From NCBI RefSeq assembly GCF_004283755.1, contig NZ_SHMH01000005.1, positions 248,001 through 312,000 of the forward strand: DNA of 64,000 nt, given 5' to 3'. Source of the DNA: Pseudoxanthomonas winnipegensis. Lineage in GTDB: Bacteria; Pseudomonadota; Gammaproteobacteria; Xanthomonadales; Xanthomonadaceae. The notes under the pieces are model-generated. The model was not told where the DNA came from, searched no databases, and was given only the letters and a program-made list of their open reading frames with translations. The position numbers and the translations under genes are program-made. Below are positions 26,570-39,737 of this stretch, one piece after another (the first letter of the stretch is position 1; each line of letters begins with the position of its first letter).

Positions 26570-27918
26570 CGCTCAAACTCCAGGCGCATGCCGCGCGGCG
26601 TACCGACCAGCTGCTCGCCGTTCCACACCATGCGCCCGTTGACCCAGGTCGCGTCGATCTTGTGGTGGAAGGTGGTGCCCTCGAACGGCGACCACTCGCA
26701 CTTGGACAACACATCCTCGCGCCTGACGGTGAAGTCCTCGTCCTCCACCAGCACCAGATCGGCCCAGTAGCCCTCGCGCAGGAAGCCGCGCTCCTTGATG
26801 TCGAACAGCTGCGCCGGCGCATGGGCGAACTTCTGCACCACCTGGGCGATGCTGAGCTTCTTCTCGTGCACCAGCTCCAGCGCGGCCACCAGCGCGTACT
26901 GCACCAGCGGCAGGCCGCCGGGCGCCTTGGTGTAGTCGGTCTGGGACTTCTCGTCCAGAGTGTGCGGCGCATGGTCGGTGGCCAGCACGTCGATGACGTT
27001 CTCGGCCACGGCCTTGATCAGCGCGACGCGGTCGGCCGGGTCCTTGATCGCCGGATTGCACTTGATCAGGTTGCCCAGGCGCGCGTAGTCGGTGCGGTCG
27101 AAGCGCAGGAAGTGGATGCAGGTCTCGGCGGTGATCTGCTTCAGGCGCTTGCCGGCCTTGTCCACCAGCGGCCCGGCGCTGAACAGCGCCAGCTCGTCGG
27201 CGGTGGACAGGTGCAGCACGTGCAGGCGCGTGCCGTGCCGCTTGGCCAGCGACAGCGCCAGTCGCGTGGAGGCGATGCACGCCTGGCGCGAGCGGATGTC
27301 GGGATGGAACTCCACCGGGATCTCATCGCCGTACTGCGCGCGGTAGCGCGCCAGGTTGGCGTTGATGGTCGGGGTGTCCTCGCAGTGGGTGATGATCGGC
27401 ACCGGCGCGTCGCGGAAGATCGCGTCCAGCGTGTCCGGATCGTCCACCAGCATGTTGCCGGTCGAGGCGCCCATGAACACCTTCACCCCGGGCGTGGCGC
27501 GCGGATCGACGCGCTGGATCTGCGCCAGGTTGTCGTTGCTGGCGCCCATGTAGAAGCCGTGGTTGCCCCAGGCCCGCCCCTTGGCCAGCGCGTACTTGGC
27601 CTCCAGCGCCTCGGCGGTGAGGGTGGGCGGGTTGGTGTTGGGCATGTCCATGAAGCTGGTCAGCCCGCCGGCCACGGCCGCGGCCGACTCGGTGGCCAGA
27701 TCGCCCTTGTGGGTCAGGCCCGGCTCGCGGAAGTGCACCTGGTCGTCGATCATGCCGGGCAGCAGCCAGCGGCCGCCGGCCTCGATCACCGTCTGGCCGG
27801 CGTTGATCGCGATCTGCGGCGCGATGCGCGTGATGCGGCCGTTCTCGATGCTGAGATCACCTGTGGTCTCGCGCCCCTCGTTGACCATACGGGCGTTGAC
27901 GATCACGGTGGCGGGCAT
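26566..27918 (-). CDS. pyrC: dihydroorotase
   Basis: This 450-residue zinc amidohydrolase of pyrimidine synthesis cyclises carbamoyl-aspartate to dihydroorotate. Metal and substrate motifs are [16 protein letters not shown] (His-x-His equivalent and Arg), [24 protein letters not shown] and [12 protein letters not shown]. The long class-I/COG0044 type is seen here, in which the enzyme resembles allantoinase. DHO is preferred over allantoinase because of the MPNTNPP and [10 protein letters not shown] motifs. The start overlaps the end of yidD by 16 bases. Confidence 0.92.
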   Translation of the reverse strand: MPATVIVNARMVNEGRETTGDLSIENGRITRIAPQIAINAGQTVIEAGGRWLLPGMIDDQVHFREPGLTHKGDLATESAAAVAGGLTSFMDMPNTNPPTLTAEALEAKYALAKGRAWGNHGFYMGASNDNLAQIQRVDPRATPGVKVFMGASTGNMLVDDPDTLDAIFRDAPVPIITHCEDTPTINANLARYRAQYGDEIPVEFHPDIRSRQACIASTRLALSLAKRHGTRLHVLHLSTADELALFSAGPLVDKAGKRLKQITAETCIHFLRFDRTDYARLGNLIKCNPAIKDPADRVALIKAVAENVIDVLATDHAPHTLDEKSQTDYTKAPGGLPLVQYALVAALELVHEKKLSIAQVVQKFAHAPAQLFDIKERGFLREGYWADLVLVEDEDFTVRREDVLSKCEWSPFEGTTFHHKIDATWVNGRMVWNGEQLVGTPRGMRLEFER

Positions 27919-28169
27919 CGGCAGGATCCTGAATGCGGTGAGGAGGCGTGGGGCGCGGGCGGCACCGGGTCGTCGCCGCCCGGATGCAGCGGATGGCAGC
28001 GGCCGATCCGGCGCAGCGCCATCCAGCCGCCGCGCAGCGGGCCGAAGCGCTCGATCGCCTGCATGGCGTAGACCGAGCAGGTCGGCTCGAAACGGCAGCG
28101 TGGGCCCAGCAGCGGGCTGATGAAGCGCTTGTAGCCGCGCAACAGGGCGATGAGTCCGCGTTGAAGCAT
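27903..28169 (-). CDS. yidD: membrane-protein insertion efficiency factor YidD
   Basis: This 88-residue protein has an amphipathic N-terminus ([27 protein letters not shown]) and the conserved cysteine-containing YidD core up to [15 protein letters not shown]. The family assists YidC-mediated insertion at the inner membrane. The start at 28169 (MLQRG) is set by the family start. It normally sits with rpmH-rnpA-yidC; here it is isolated and overlaps pyrC, a rearranged location. Confidence 0.9.
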   Translation of the reverse strand: MLQRGLIALLRGYKRFISPLLGPRCRFEPTCSVYAMQAIERFGPLRGGWMALRRIGRCHPLHPGGDDPVPPAPHASSPHSGSCRCPPP

Positions 28170-28286
28170 GGTCCGATGATAAGCCATGGTTTTGCGCGCC
28201 TGTGATTGGTGCGGTTGCCGCACCTGTCCGGGTAGGCTATAAAGGCCCGCTTTTCCCGGCCCGGGAATGATTCAAGGACGCTGTTC

Positions 28287-29276
28287 GTGGCAGCCAAGAA
28301 ACCCGCAAAAAAGGCCGTCAAGGCCGCCAAGACCGCTGTCGTCGCCAAGAAGGCGGCCGTCGCCAAGTCGCCGGCCAAGGGCGTGGTGGCCAAGAAGGCC
28401 GCGCCTGCGCCCGCCAAGAAGACGGCAGGCAAGACCGCACCCGTGAAGAAGGCCACGAACCCCAGCACCGCCGCCAAGACCACGGCGGCGAAGAAGCCGG
28501 CGCCCGCGCCGGCCAAGAAGGCCACGGCAGGGAAGGCCGCGCCGAAGACCGCTCCGCAGCCGGCTGCCAAGCCCGCTCCGGCTAAATCCGCTCCCGCCAA
28601 GGCGACCAGCCCCAGCAAGGCCCCCGCAGTGAAGACCGCCGCGACATCGGCCCCTGTAGCGTCGGCTGCCAAGGCTGCCCCTGCAAAGAACACAGTGCCC
28701 GCTTCCAAGACCCCTTCGAAAACCGAAAAACCCGCCGCCCAGGCCAAGCCCGCCGTTGCCCGCGTGACCGGCAAGATCGCCGTCGCGGTCACCGGACGCA
28801 CCCCGGAACCCGCCCCCAAGGGCAAGGTCCGCAAGGTCGAGTACACCGTCGATGAGGCCACCGGCCGCCCCGTGCTGCCGGCCGGCTACAAGCCCAAGGC
28901 CGACGAGGAATACATGGGCCCGCTGCAGTTGGAGTACTTCCGCCAGCGCCTGCTGCAGTGGCGCGCCGACCTGGTCGAGGAATCCAAGCAGACCATCGAG
29001 AACCTCAAGGACGAAGTGCGCGACGTCGGCGACGAGGCCGAGCGCGCCACCCGCGAGACCGAGAACTCGCTGGAACTGCGCACCCGCGACCGCTACCGCA
29101 AGCTGATCGGCAAGATCGACAGCACGCTCAAGCGCCTGGACGCCGGCGACTACGGCTACTGCGTCGACACCGGCGAGGAAATCGGCCTGGAGCGCCTGGA
29201 GGCGCGCCTGACCGCCGAGCGCACCCTGGACGCGCAGGAGCGCTGGGAGCACCTGCAGAAACAGCAGGGCGACTGA
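28287..29276 (+). CDS. dksA: DksA-type RNA polymerase-binding protein with a long Lys/Ala/Pro tail
   Basis: This 329-residue regulator starts with GTG. Residues 1-165 are almost only Lys, Ala, Pro and Thr, like histone H1 tails. The C-terminal 130 residues are DksA, which enters the polymerase secondary channel and acts with ppGpp at rRNA and amino-acid promoters. The coiled-coil tip keeps the D-x-x-D-x-A arrangement (DVGDEA), and LELRTRDRYRKLIGKID matches the family. The zinc finger keeps only one of four cysteines (Cys292 in GYCVDTGEEIG); the others are Thr, Thr and Ala. Zinc-poor DksA forms are known (Pseudomonas DksA2, alphaproteobacteria) and stay functional. A terminator follows. Confidence 0.9.
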   Translation: MAAKKPAKKAVKAAKTAVVAKKAAVAKSPAKGVVAKKAAPAPAKKTAGKTAPVKKATNPSTAAKTTAAKKPAPAPAKKATAGKAAPKTAPQPAAKPAPAKSAPAKATSPSKAPAVKTAATSAPVASAAKAAPAKNTVPASKTPSKTEKPAAQAKPAVARVTGKIAVAVTGRTPEPAPKGKVRKVEYTVDEATGRPVLPAGYKPKADEEYMGPLQLEYFRQRLLQWRADLVEESKQTIENLKDEVRDVGDEAERATRETENSLELRTRDRYRKLIGKIDSTLKRLDAGDYGYCVDTGEEIGLERLEARLTAERTLDAQERWEHLQKQQGD

Positions 29277-29300
29277 CGCCTGACCCGATTGTCATCAAGA

Positions 29301-29327
29301 AGCCCCGCTAACGCGGGGCTTTTTTTA
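29301..29327 (+). terminator. terminator of dksA
   Basis: AGCCCCGC and GCGGGGCT form a stem around a short TAAC loop, followed by seven T residues. It is a textbook intrinsic terminator 24 bases past the stop codon. Confidence 0.93.
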
Positions 29328-29348
29328 TCGATGAACGATGCGAGCTTT

Positions 29349-29419
29349 GTGGGAGCCGCCCTTGTGGCCTCTTTGGCCAATGGCGGCGATGAAGCTTTCC
29401 CAGCGAAGCTCCATCACCG
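29349..29419. repeat. REP/BIME-like repeat, copy B, abutting the metH stop
   Basis: It starts GTGGGAGCCGCC and continues with GGCGGCGATGAAGCTTTCCC, shared with copy C. The right arm is cut short at TCACCGC, directly next to the TAG stop codon of metH at 29420-29422. Confidence 0.6.
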
Positions 29420-32184
<2,765 letters not shown>

Positions 32185-32185
<1 letters not shown>

Positions 32186-32787
32186 CACCAGACCTTGTAA
32201 ATCTGTCCGGTCTGCACGCCCTCGATGCTGCGCTGGAAGGCCAGCGCCGCGCGGGCGGCGGGGACCGGCTCGAAACCGGGGAAGAAATCGGCGTAGGCGT
32301 CCCACGCCTCGGCCAGGACCGTGGGGCTGACCGCGTTGATGCGCAGGCCGCGCGGGAGTTCGCAGGCCGCCGCGCGCACGAAGCCCTCCACCGCCGCGTT
32401 CACCGCGGTGGCGTTGACGCCCTGGGCGATCGGCTGTTCGGCCAGGATGCCGGTGGTCAGCGTGATCGAGCCGCCGTCGTTGAGATGCCGCTGGCCCAGC
32501 AGCGCCAGGCGCACCTGGCCGAGCAGCTTGTCCTGCAGGCCGCTGTCGAACTGGGCCGCGGTCATCTGCGCCAGCGGGCCGAAATGCACGTTGCCGGTGG
32601 TGGAGACGATGGCGTCGAGGCGGCCCACGCGTTCGAACAGTGCCAGCACGCTGGCCTCGTCGCGCAGGTCGACCGGGTGGGTAGCGTCGTGGCGCGAGGC
32701 GGCGATCACCTCGTAGCGCGGCGCGAGCAGAGCCTGCACGGCACGACCGAGCGTGCCGCTGGCCCCGATGAGCAGGACCTTCTTCAT
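32185..32787 (-). CDS. short-chain dehydrogenase/reductase inside the metH operon
   Basis: This 200-residue SDR has the nucleotide-binding motif [13 protein letters not shown] and a shortened catalytic region with LTTGIL in the serine strand and [17 protein letters not shown] in place of the usual YxxxK helix. The catalytic Tyr is therefore not evident, although Lys-poor SDRs of this type (COG0702-like small reductases) are common. It begins 8 bases after the stop of the homocysteine-methyltransferase gene (an ATG two codons earlier, at 32793, is also possible) and its stop overlaps the start of the next metH part. Its substrate and any link to methionine synthesis are unknown. Confidence 0.8.
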
Positions 32788-32794
32788 GCCCATC

Positions 32795-33901
32795 TCAGGC
32801 CGCCTGCGCCAGGCGCTGCGGCAGCTGGCGCGGCGCGATGCCGGCCACGACCTCGGCGATGGCGCGGATGTGGTCCGGCGAGGTGCCGCAGCAGCCGCCG
32901 ACCAGGTTGAGCAGGCCGGCGGTGGCGAACTCGTGCAGCGTCTCGGCCATTTCCTCCGGCGTCTCGTCGTACTCGCCGAAGGCGTTGGGCAGGCCGGCGT
33001 TGGGATGCGCGCTGACATAGCAGTCCGCCACGGTCGCCAGCGTCTCCACGTGCGGGCGCAGATCCTTGGCGCCCAGCGCGCAGTTCAGGCCGATCGACAG
33101 CGGGCGGGCATGCATCAGCGAGGTGTAGAACGCCTCGGCCGTCTGCCCGGACAGCGTGCGCCCGGAGGCATCGGTGATGGTGCCGGAGATCATCACCGGC
33201 AGCCGCGCGCCACGCCCGTCGAAGGCTTCCTCGATGGCGAACAGCGCGGCCTTGGCGTTGAGCGTGTCGAAGATGGTCTCGACCATCAGCGTGTCGGCGC
33301 CACCGTCGATCAGGCCTTCCACCGCCTCGCGATAGGTCTGGCGCAGGGCCTCGAAACTGGTGTTGCGAAACCCCGGGTCGTTGACGTCCGGGCTGATCGA
33401 AGCCGTGCGGCTGGTCGGCCCCAGCACGCCGATCACGAAGCGCGGCTTGTCCGGGGTTGTGGCCTCGATGGCGTCGCAGCACTGGCGGGCGATGCGCGCG
33501 CCTTCCTTGTTCAACTCGTAGACCAGGTGTTCCAGGTGATAGTCGGCCTGGCTGACGGCGGTGGCGTTGAAGGTGTTGGTCTCCAGCAGGTCGGCGCCGG
33601 CCTCCAGGTAGGCCGTGTGCACGCCGGCGATGACCTGCGGATTGCTGAGCAGCAGCAGATCGTTGTTGCCCTTGAGGTCGTGGCCATGGTCGCAACCCGG
33701 CCCATGCGCGTGATCCTGCGCCTGAAGGCTGTCGAAGCCGCCGGCGAAGCGCTCGCCGCGGTAGTCGGCCTCTTCCAGCCTGTGGCGCTGGATCATGGTG
33801 CCCATCGCGCCATCGATGATCAGGATGCGGCTGGCCAGCGCGTCCAGCAGCAGCTGGGTGCGGGCCGGGTTGAGCCAGGGCAGGGATTGGGTGGTACTCA
33901 T
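32795..33901 (-). CDS. metH: methionine synthase, homocysteine-binding part
   Basis: This 368-residue protein corresponds to the N-terminal homocysteine S-methyltransferase domain of MetH. It begins near [12 protein letters not shown] and ends shortly after the zinc site. The zinc ligands are the cysteine in GLNCALG and the pair in [11 protein letters not shown]. The segment [15 protein letters not shown] is diagnostic of MetH rather than of stand-alone MmuM. In most bacteria it is fused to the folate and B12 domains; here these are encoded separately at 29420-32185, so the two products must meet in trans. An ArsR-methyltransferase regulator gene lies 10 bases upstream. Confidence 0.93.
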   Translation of the reverse strand: MSTTQSLPWLNPARTQLLLDALASRILIIDGAMGTMIQRHRLEEADYRGERFAGGFDSLQAQDHAHGPGCDHGHDLKGNNDLLLLSNPQVIAGVHTAYLEAGADLLETNTFNATAVSQADYHLEHLVYELNKEGARIARQCCDAIEATTPDKPRFVIGVLGPTSRTASISPDVNDPGFRNTSFEALRQTYREAVEGLIDGGADTLMVETIFDTLNAKAALFAIEEAFDGRGARLPVMISGTITDASGRTLSGQTAEAFYTSLMHARPLSIGLNCALGAKDLRPHVETLATVADCYVSAHPNAGLPNAFGEYDETPEEMAETLHEFATAGLLNLVGGCCGTSPDHIRAIAEVVAGIAPRQLPQRLAQAA

Positions 33902-33911
33902 GCGGCGCTCC

Positions 33912-34841
33912 TCACGGCTTGATGCCGGTCAGCGAGATGACTTCGAAATGCGGCGGGCGGCGTTCGCGCGTGACCACCTGCAGGCTGGCCACCTGCAGGC
34001 CGCTCTTCTCGGCGAACCGGCGCAGCTCGGCGTCGGTGAAGCCCAGATTGACGTGGCCGTAGGCGTTGACCACCGACTGGTGCTCGTGCCGGCCCAGGCT
34101 GGACAGCAGCAGCTTGCCGCCCGGGCGCAGCACGCGTGCGGCCTCGGCCACGGCCTTGGCCGGGCGCTGCGAATAGGTCAGCGCATGCATCAGCACCACC
34201 AGGTCGAAGGTGCCGGCCTGGAACGGCAGCGCATGCATGTCGCCCTCGCGCACCTCCACATTGGGGAAGCGGCGCAGGCGTTCGCCCGCGGCGGCGACCA
34301 CACGCGCACTGGTATCCACGCAGACATAGCGGTGCGAATGCGGCGAGAGCAGCTCGGCCAGCACGCCGTCGCCGGAGGCGATGTCGAGCACGTCGCCGGT
34401 GTGCAGCAGCGGCAGGGCGGTGCGCGCCAGCGCCTCCCAGGTGCGGCCCGGCGAATAATGGCGCTCCATGTCGCCGGCCACGCTGTCGGCCCAGTTCTGC
34501 GTGGCGGCGCGTGCGGCCAGCACCTCGGCCACGCGCTCGGCGTCCTGGCGCAGCAGCGGGTCGTCGCTACCGGCGCGCAGGCTGCGCCACAGCTCGCGCT
34601 GGGCCGGATCCAGGTTGTCCTCGTCGAAGCGGTAATACGCCGACACGCCGGCGCGGCGGTCGCGCACCAGGCCCGAATCCTTGAGCTTGGCCAGATGCGT
34701 GGACACCCGCGGCTGGGCCAGCCGGGTGATGGCCGACAGCTCGGCCACGGTCAGCTCCTCGCCGGCCAGCAGGGCCAGCAGACGCACGCGGGTGGCGTCG
34801 GCGAAGACCTTCAGGCGCGCCGACCAGGCTTCCAGATCCAT
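33912..34841 (-). CDS. ArsR-family regulator fused to a SAM-dependent methyltransferase domain (SahR-like)
   Basis: This 309-residue fusion has an ArsR winged helix (1-95, with [20 protein letters not shown] as helix-turn-helix) and a class-I methyltransferase fold (about 135-300, with [14 protein letters not shown] as SAM-binding motif and [11 protein letters not shown]). The ArsR regulator SahR, which senses S-adenosylhomocysteine and controls methionine-cycle genes in proteobacteria, is known to occur with such a domain. Its position as first gene before the split metH genes supports the same role here. It lacks the cysteine metal site of arsenic-sensing ArsR proteins. The start at 34841 lies 4 bases from an AT-rich palindrome that is probably its operator. 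Confidence 0.87.
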   Translation of the reverse strand: MDLEAWSARLKVFADATRVRLLALLAGEELTVAELSAITRLAQPRVSTHLAKLKDSGLVRDRRAGVSAYYRFDEDNLDPAQRELWRSLRAGSDDPLLRQDAERVAEVLAARAATQNWADSVAGDMERHYSPGRTWEALARTALPLLHTGDVLDIASGDGVLAELLSPHSHRYVCVDTSARVVAAAGERLRRFPNVEVREGDMHALPFQAGTFDLVVLMHALTYSQRPAKAVAEAARVLRPGGKLLLSSLGRHEHQSVVNAYGHVNLGFTDAELRRFAEKSGLQVASLQVVTRERRPPHFEVISLTGIKP

Positions 34842-34845
34842 ATTT

Positions 34846-34869
34846 ATCTCTATATCAAGATATGGAGAT
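34846..34869 (-). promoter_or_regulatory. candidate operator of the ArsR-methyltransferase / metH operon
   Basis: ATCTCTATATC (34846-34856) and GATATGGAGAT (34859-34869) are complementary at 10 of 11 positions around AA. The AT-rich block stands out from its GC-rich surroundings and lies immediately upstream of the regulator start. AT-rich ATATC-type palindromes are typical of ArsR/SahR sites, so autoregulation of the operon is likely. Confidence 0.6.
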
Positions 34870-34964
34870 ATTTTGCCGGCGCTGCCGCCCCCGGTCAATT
34901 CCATACGCAACCGCATGGTGGTTCGCTACAATCGTTGCCATCACCCAATGGGAGGGGAACGACC

Positions 34965-36113
<1,149 letters not shown>

Positions 36114-36355
36114 AAGCCGCGCGGGGTGCTGGCCGCCCCGGGCGTGCCGGCGGCTTTGCATTTGCAATCGGCACCAACGCTCCTACCGTCGTTCCCGCGC
36201 ACGCGGGAACCCAGGGACTTTCGCGCGGACAAGCGCAAGGCACTGGATTCCCGCGTTCGCGGGAATGACGGGTCTGGTTGATGCTGGCTGATTCGAAATT
36301 CAGGAGTTACAAGCGGCGCCTTTCACAAGAGAGAGGCCGGGCGCTTGGCACCACC

Positions 36356-36422
36356 GTGGGAGCCGCCATCGCGGCGATGAAGCTTTCCCGGTAAAGCCCC
36401 TCGCCGCCATGGCGGCTCCCAC
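36356..36422. repeat. REP/BIME-like repeat, copy C
   Basis: It runs from GTGGGAGCCGCCATCGCGGC to GCCGCCATGGCGGCTCCCAC, with the centre GATGAAGCTTTCCC shared with copy B. The two arms face each other as in copy A, with one substitution. Confidence 0.75.
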
Positions 36423-36459
36423 CAAGCAAGACCGACCCCAAGCAACACCCGGCCCCAAA

Positions 36460-36490
36460 CAAGAAGCCCCGGCATCACCGGGGCTTCTTG
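36460..36490. terminator. terminator after the RND efflux operon
   Basis: CAAGAAGCCCCGG and CCGGGGCTTCTTG form a perfect 13-bp stem with a five-base loop, 26 bases beyond the stop codon of the RND permease gene. The T content lies within the stem, so it is probably usable from both sides. Confidence 0.7.
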
Positions 36491-36515
36491 CGTTTCAGGA
36501 CCTCAAGGCAGGCGG

Positions 36516-39500
36516 TCAGTGACTGCCGTGCCCCTGCGGTGCGTCCTGAAGCGGCGGCTGGCCGTCCTGCCCGCCGTCCTGGTGCGAGGCTAGGTATTCC
36601 TTGGAGGGCTCGTCCATCTTGTCGCCCAGCAGGCGCCGCACCACGATGAAGAACATCGGGATCAGCAGCAGGCCCAGCACGGTGGCGAACACCATGCCGC
36701 CGATCACGCCGGTGGAGATGGCGTGGCGGGCGTTGGCGCCGGCGCCGCTGGACAGGGCCATCGGCACCACGCCCATGATGAAGGCGAAGGAGGTCATCAG
36801 GATCGGGCGCATGCGCAGGTGCGCGGCGTTGACGATGGCGTCGTGCAGCGTGCGGCCCTGCGCGCGTTCCATCACCGCGAACTCCACGATCAGGATCGCG
36901 TTCTTCGCCGCCAGGCCGATCACGGTGATCAGGCCGATCTGGAAGAAGATGTCGTTGGACAGGCCGCGCAGCATGGTGAAGGCCAGCGCGCCCAAGGCGC
37001 CCAGCGGCACCACCAGCAGCACCGAGACCGGGATCGACCAGCTCTCGTACAGCGCCGCAAGGCACAGGAACACCACCACCAGCGACAGCACCAGCAGCAG
37101 GGTCTGGCTGTTGCCGGCCAGGATTTCCTGGTAGCTCATGCCCGACCAGTCGAAGCCGAAGCCGGCCGGCAGCTTGTCGCGCACGATGCCTTCCATGGTG
37201 GCCATGGCCTGGCCCGAGGAGCTGCCCGGCGCCGGCGAACCGTTGATGTTGACCGCCGAATAGCCGTTGTAGCGCGCCAGCGACGGCGGCAGCGAGGCCC
37301 AGCTGGTCGACACCACGTTGGACAGCGGGATCATCGACGGATTGCCCTGCGCATCGCTCTCGGTGCTGCTGGGCACGTAGAACTGCTCCAGCGACTCAGG
37401 ACCGGTGCGGAAGGGCGCGTCGGCACGCATGTTCACGCGCTTGATGCGGCCACCGTAGAAGAAGTCGTTGACGTACACCGGCGCCAGCATCAGCTGGATC
37501 GAGGTGTAGATGTCGCTGACCGACAGGCCCATCGACTGCGCCTGCACGCGGTCGACCTTCAGCTGCAGCTGCGGGGCGTTCTCCAGCGTGTTGGGGCGCA
37601 CCTGCATCAGCGACTTGTCCTGCGAGGCGATGCCCAGCAGCTGGTTGCGCGCGGCCATCAGCGCATCCTGGCCGGCGCCGGTGCGGTCCTGCAGCCACAT
37701 GTCGAAGCCGCCGAACTGGCCCAGGCCCTGGATGGTCGGCAGGTTGACCACGAAGATCTGCGCGCCCTTGATGCCCTGCAGCGCGCCGTTGGCCTGGCCG
37801 ATGAACTGCGTGGCCACCGGGCGATCGTCCCAGGGCTTGAGGCGGATGAAGGCCATGCCCACGTTCTCGCCCTGGCCCAGGAAGCTGAAGCCGGTGATCT
37901 GCATCATGCCTTCGAAGCCATCCAGCTTGCCCAGCGTGCCGCGGATCTGGTCCATGACCTCGTTGGTCTTCTGCATCGGCGTCCCCGGCGGGGTCTGCAC
38001 GATGGCCAGTGCGTAGCCCTGGTCTTCCTCGGGGACGAAGCTGGTGGGGATGCGCGTGAACAGGAAGCCGGTCAGCACCACCAGCACGGCGAACAGCAGC
38101 ATCCAGCGCGGCGCGTGGCGCACCTGCCGGCCGATCATCCCCACATAGCCCTTCTCGGTCTTGCCGTAGTACTTCTCGAAAGTGCGGAAGACGATGTTCT
38201 TCTTCTTCTCGTGGCTGTTCTCATCGTGCTGCTTGAGGAAGCTGGCGCACAGCGAAGGGGTGAAGCCCAGCGCCAGGAACGCCGAGAAGCCCATGGAGAT
38301 GGCGATGGTCAGCGCGAACTGCTTGTAGATCTCGCCCGAGGCGCCGCCCTGCAGGGCCGACGGGATGAACACGGCCGCCAGCACCACGGTGATGGCCACC
38401 ACCGCGCCGGTGATCTGCTCCATCGCCTTGATCGTGGCCTCGCGCGGCGGGAGCTTCTCCTCGGCCATGATGCGCTCGACGTTCTCGATCACCACGATCG
38501 CATCGTCCACCACGATGCCGATCGCCAGCACCATGGCGAACATGGTCAGCTGGTTGATGGTGAAGCCGATGATGTCCAGGCCCATGAAGGTGCCCAGCAG
38601 CGCCACCGGGATCACCAGGGTGGGGATGATCGTCGCGCGGAAGTTCTGCAGGAAGATCAGCATCACCAGGAAGACCAGGATGATGGCCTCGATCAGCGTG
38701 TGGACCACTTCCTCGATGGAGATCTTGACGAAGGTGGTGGTCTCGTACGGCGTGAACCAGGTGACGCCCGGCGGGAAGCTGGCCGCCAGGTCGTTCATCT
38801 TGGCCTCGACCGCCTCGTACACGCTCAGCGCGTTGGCGCCGGGCAGCAGCTGGATGGCGAAGGCGCCGACCGGCTTGCCGTTGTACTTGGTGTCAAAGCC
38901 GTAGTTCTGCGCGCCGAAGGCCACACGCGCCACGTCCTTCAGGCGCACGGTCGCACCGTCGTTGTCCGCGCGCAGGATGATGTTCTCGAACTGCTCGGGC
39001 TCGGTGAAGCGCCCCTCGGCCGAGACCGTGACCTGGAAGGCCTGCCCTTCCGGCGCCGGGTCCGAGCCCATCGAGCCGGCGGCGAACTGCACGTTCTGCG
39101 CCTTGACCGCCGCCAGCACCTGGCTGGCGGACATGTTGTAGCCCTGCAGCTTCAGCGGATCCAGCCAGATGTTCATGGCGTACTCGGAACCGAAGTGCTG
39201 GGTGCTGCCCACGCCCGGCACGCGCGAGATCTGGTCGAGCACGCGCGAGGCGATGATGTCGTTGAGGTGGTTGCGGTCGATCGAGGCGTTCTCGGACTGC
39301 ACGCCGACCACCATCAGGAAGCCGGCGTTGGCCTTGGCCACCACCACGCCCTGCGCGGTCACCTCACTGGGCAGGCGCGGCTGGGCCAGCGACACCTTGT
39401 TCTGCACCTGCACCTGGGCGATGTCCGGATTGGTGCCGGTCTCGAAGGTCAGGGTGATCGTGGCGAGGCCCGAGGAGCTGGACGTCGAGCTGAAGTACAG

Positions 39501-39725
39501 CAGGTTGTCGATGCCGGTCAGCTGCTGCTCGATCACCTGGGTGACCGAACGTTCGGTGGTGCTCGCGCTGGCGCCGGGGTAGGTCGCCTGCACCGTGATC
39601 TGCGGCGGCGCCACGTTGGGGTAGGACTCGATACCCATATTGAGGATCGAGATCACGCCGGCCAGCGAGATCAGGATCGCGACGACCCAGGCGAAGACCG
39701 GGTGATTGATGAAGAACTTGGGCAT
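36516..39725 (-). CDS. RND multidrug efflux permease (HAE1, AcrB/MexB type)
   Basis: This 1069-residue inner-membrane proton-drug antiporter has twelve helices and two large periplasmic loops. It begins MPKFFINHPVFAWVVAILISLAG. The proton-relay aspartates lie in GIVVDDAIVVIENVERIM, and the RND signature regions (GVPMALSSGAGA near the end, FTPSLCASFLKQH) are intact. It starts 12 bases after the adaptor gene. No outer-membrane channel gene follows; instead there is a terminator, so the pump must borrow an OprM/TolC-type channel encoded elsewhere. It is of the multidrug, not heavy-metal, class. Confidence 0.95.
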   Translation of the reverse strand: MPKFFINHPVFAWVVAILISLAGVISILNMGIESYPNVAPPQITVQATYPGASASTTERSVTQVIEQQLTGIDNLLYFSSTSSSSGLATITLTFETGTNPDIAQVQVQNKVSLAQPRLPSEVTAQGVVVAKANAGFLMVVGVQSENASIDRNHLNDIIASRVLDQISRVPGVGSTQHFGSEYAMNIWLDPLKLQGYNMSASQVLAAVKAQNVQFAAGSMGSDPAPEGQAFQVTVSAEGRFTEPEQFENIILRADNDGATVRLKDVARVAFGAQNYGFDTKYNGKPVGAFAIQLLPGANALSVYEAVEAKMNDLAASFPPGVTWFTPYETTTFVKISIEEVVHTLIEAIILVFLVMLIFLQNFRATIIPTLVIPVALLGTFMGLDIIGFTINQLTMFAMVLAIGIVVDDAIVVIENVERIMAEEKLPPREATIKAMEQITGAVVAITVVLAAVFIPSALQGGASGEIYKQFALTIAISMGFSAFLALGFTPSLCASFLKQHDENSHEKKKNIVFRTFEKYYGKTEKGYVGMIGRQVRHAPRWMLLFAVLVVLTGFLFTRIPTSFVPEEDQGYALAIVQTPPGTPMQKTNEVMDQIRGTLGKLDGFEGMMQITGFSFLGQGENVGMAFIRLKPWDDRPVATQFIGQANGALQGIKGAQIFVVNLPTIQGLGQFGGFDMWLQDRTGAGQDALMAARNQLLGIASQDKSLMQVRPNTLENAPQLQLKVDRVQAQSMGLSVSDIYTSIQLMLAPVYVNDFFYGGRIKRVNMRADAPFRTGPESLEQFYVPSSTESDAQGNPSMIPLSNVVSTSWASLPPSLARYNGYSAVNINGSPAPGSSSGQAMATMEGIVRDKLPAGFGFDWSGMSYQEILAGNSQTLLLVLSLVVVFLCLAALYESWSIPVSVLLVVPLGALGALAFTMLRGLSNDIFFQIGLITVIGLAAKNAILIVEFAVMERAQGRTLHDAIVNAAHLRMRPILMTSFAFIMGVVPMALSSGAGANARHAISTGVIGGMVFATVLGLLLIPMFFIVVRRLLGDKMDEPSKEYLASHQDGGQDGQPPLQDAPQGHGSH

Positions 39726-39737
39726 GGGGGTGAATCC

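Larger units (their letters stand above)
36114..36515. repeat. gene-free stretch with two repeat families
   Basis: The 402 bases hold two facing ATTCCC-type palindromes, GTTCCCGCGCACGCGGGAAC (36191-36210) and ATTCCCGCGTTCGCGGGAAT (36247-36266). The REP/BIME-like copy C (36356-36422) and the efflux-operon terminator follow. No gene is seen. Confidence 0.7.

Noticed and set aside
26566..27918. Allantoinase instead of dihydroorotase
   Set aside because: MPNTNPP and [10 protein letters not shown] fit dihydroorotase, and no purine-degradation genes lie nearby.
28287..28781. Separate histone-like or AlgP-type gene in the Lys/Ala/Pro-rich region
   Set aside because: The reading frame runs without a break into the DksA domain and there is no stop or internal start site with a ribosome-binding site.
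33912..34841. Arsenic-sensing ArsR or arsenite methyltransferase
   Set aside because: No metal-binding cysteine pair in the ArsR domain and no ars genes; the metH operon behind it points to methionine-cycle control.
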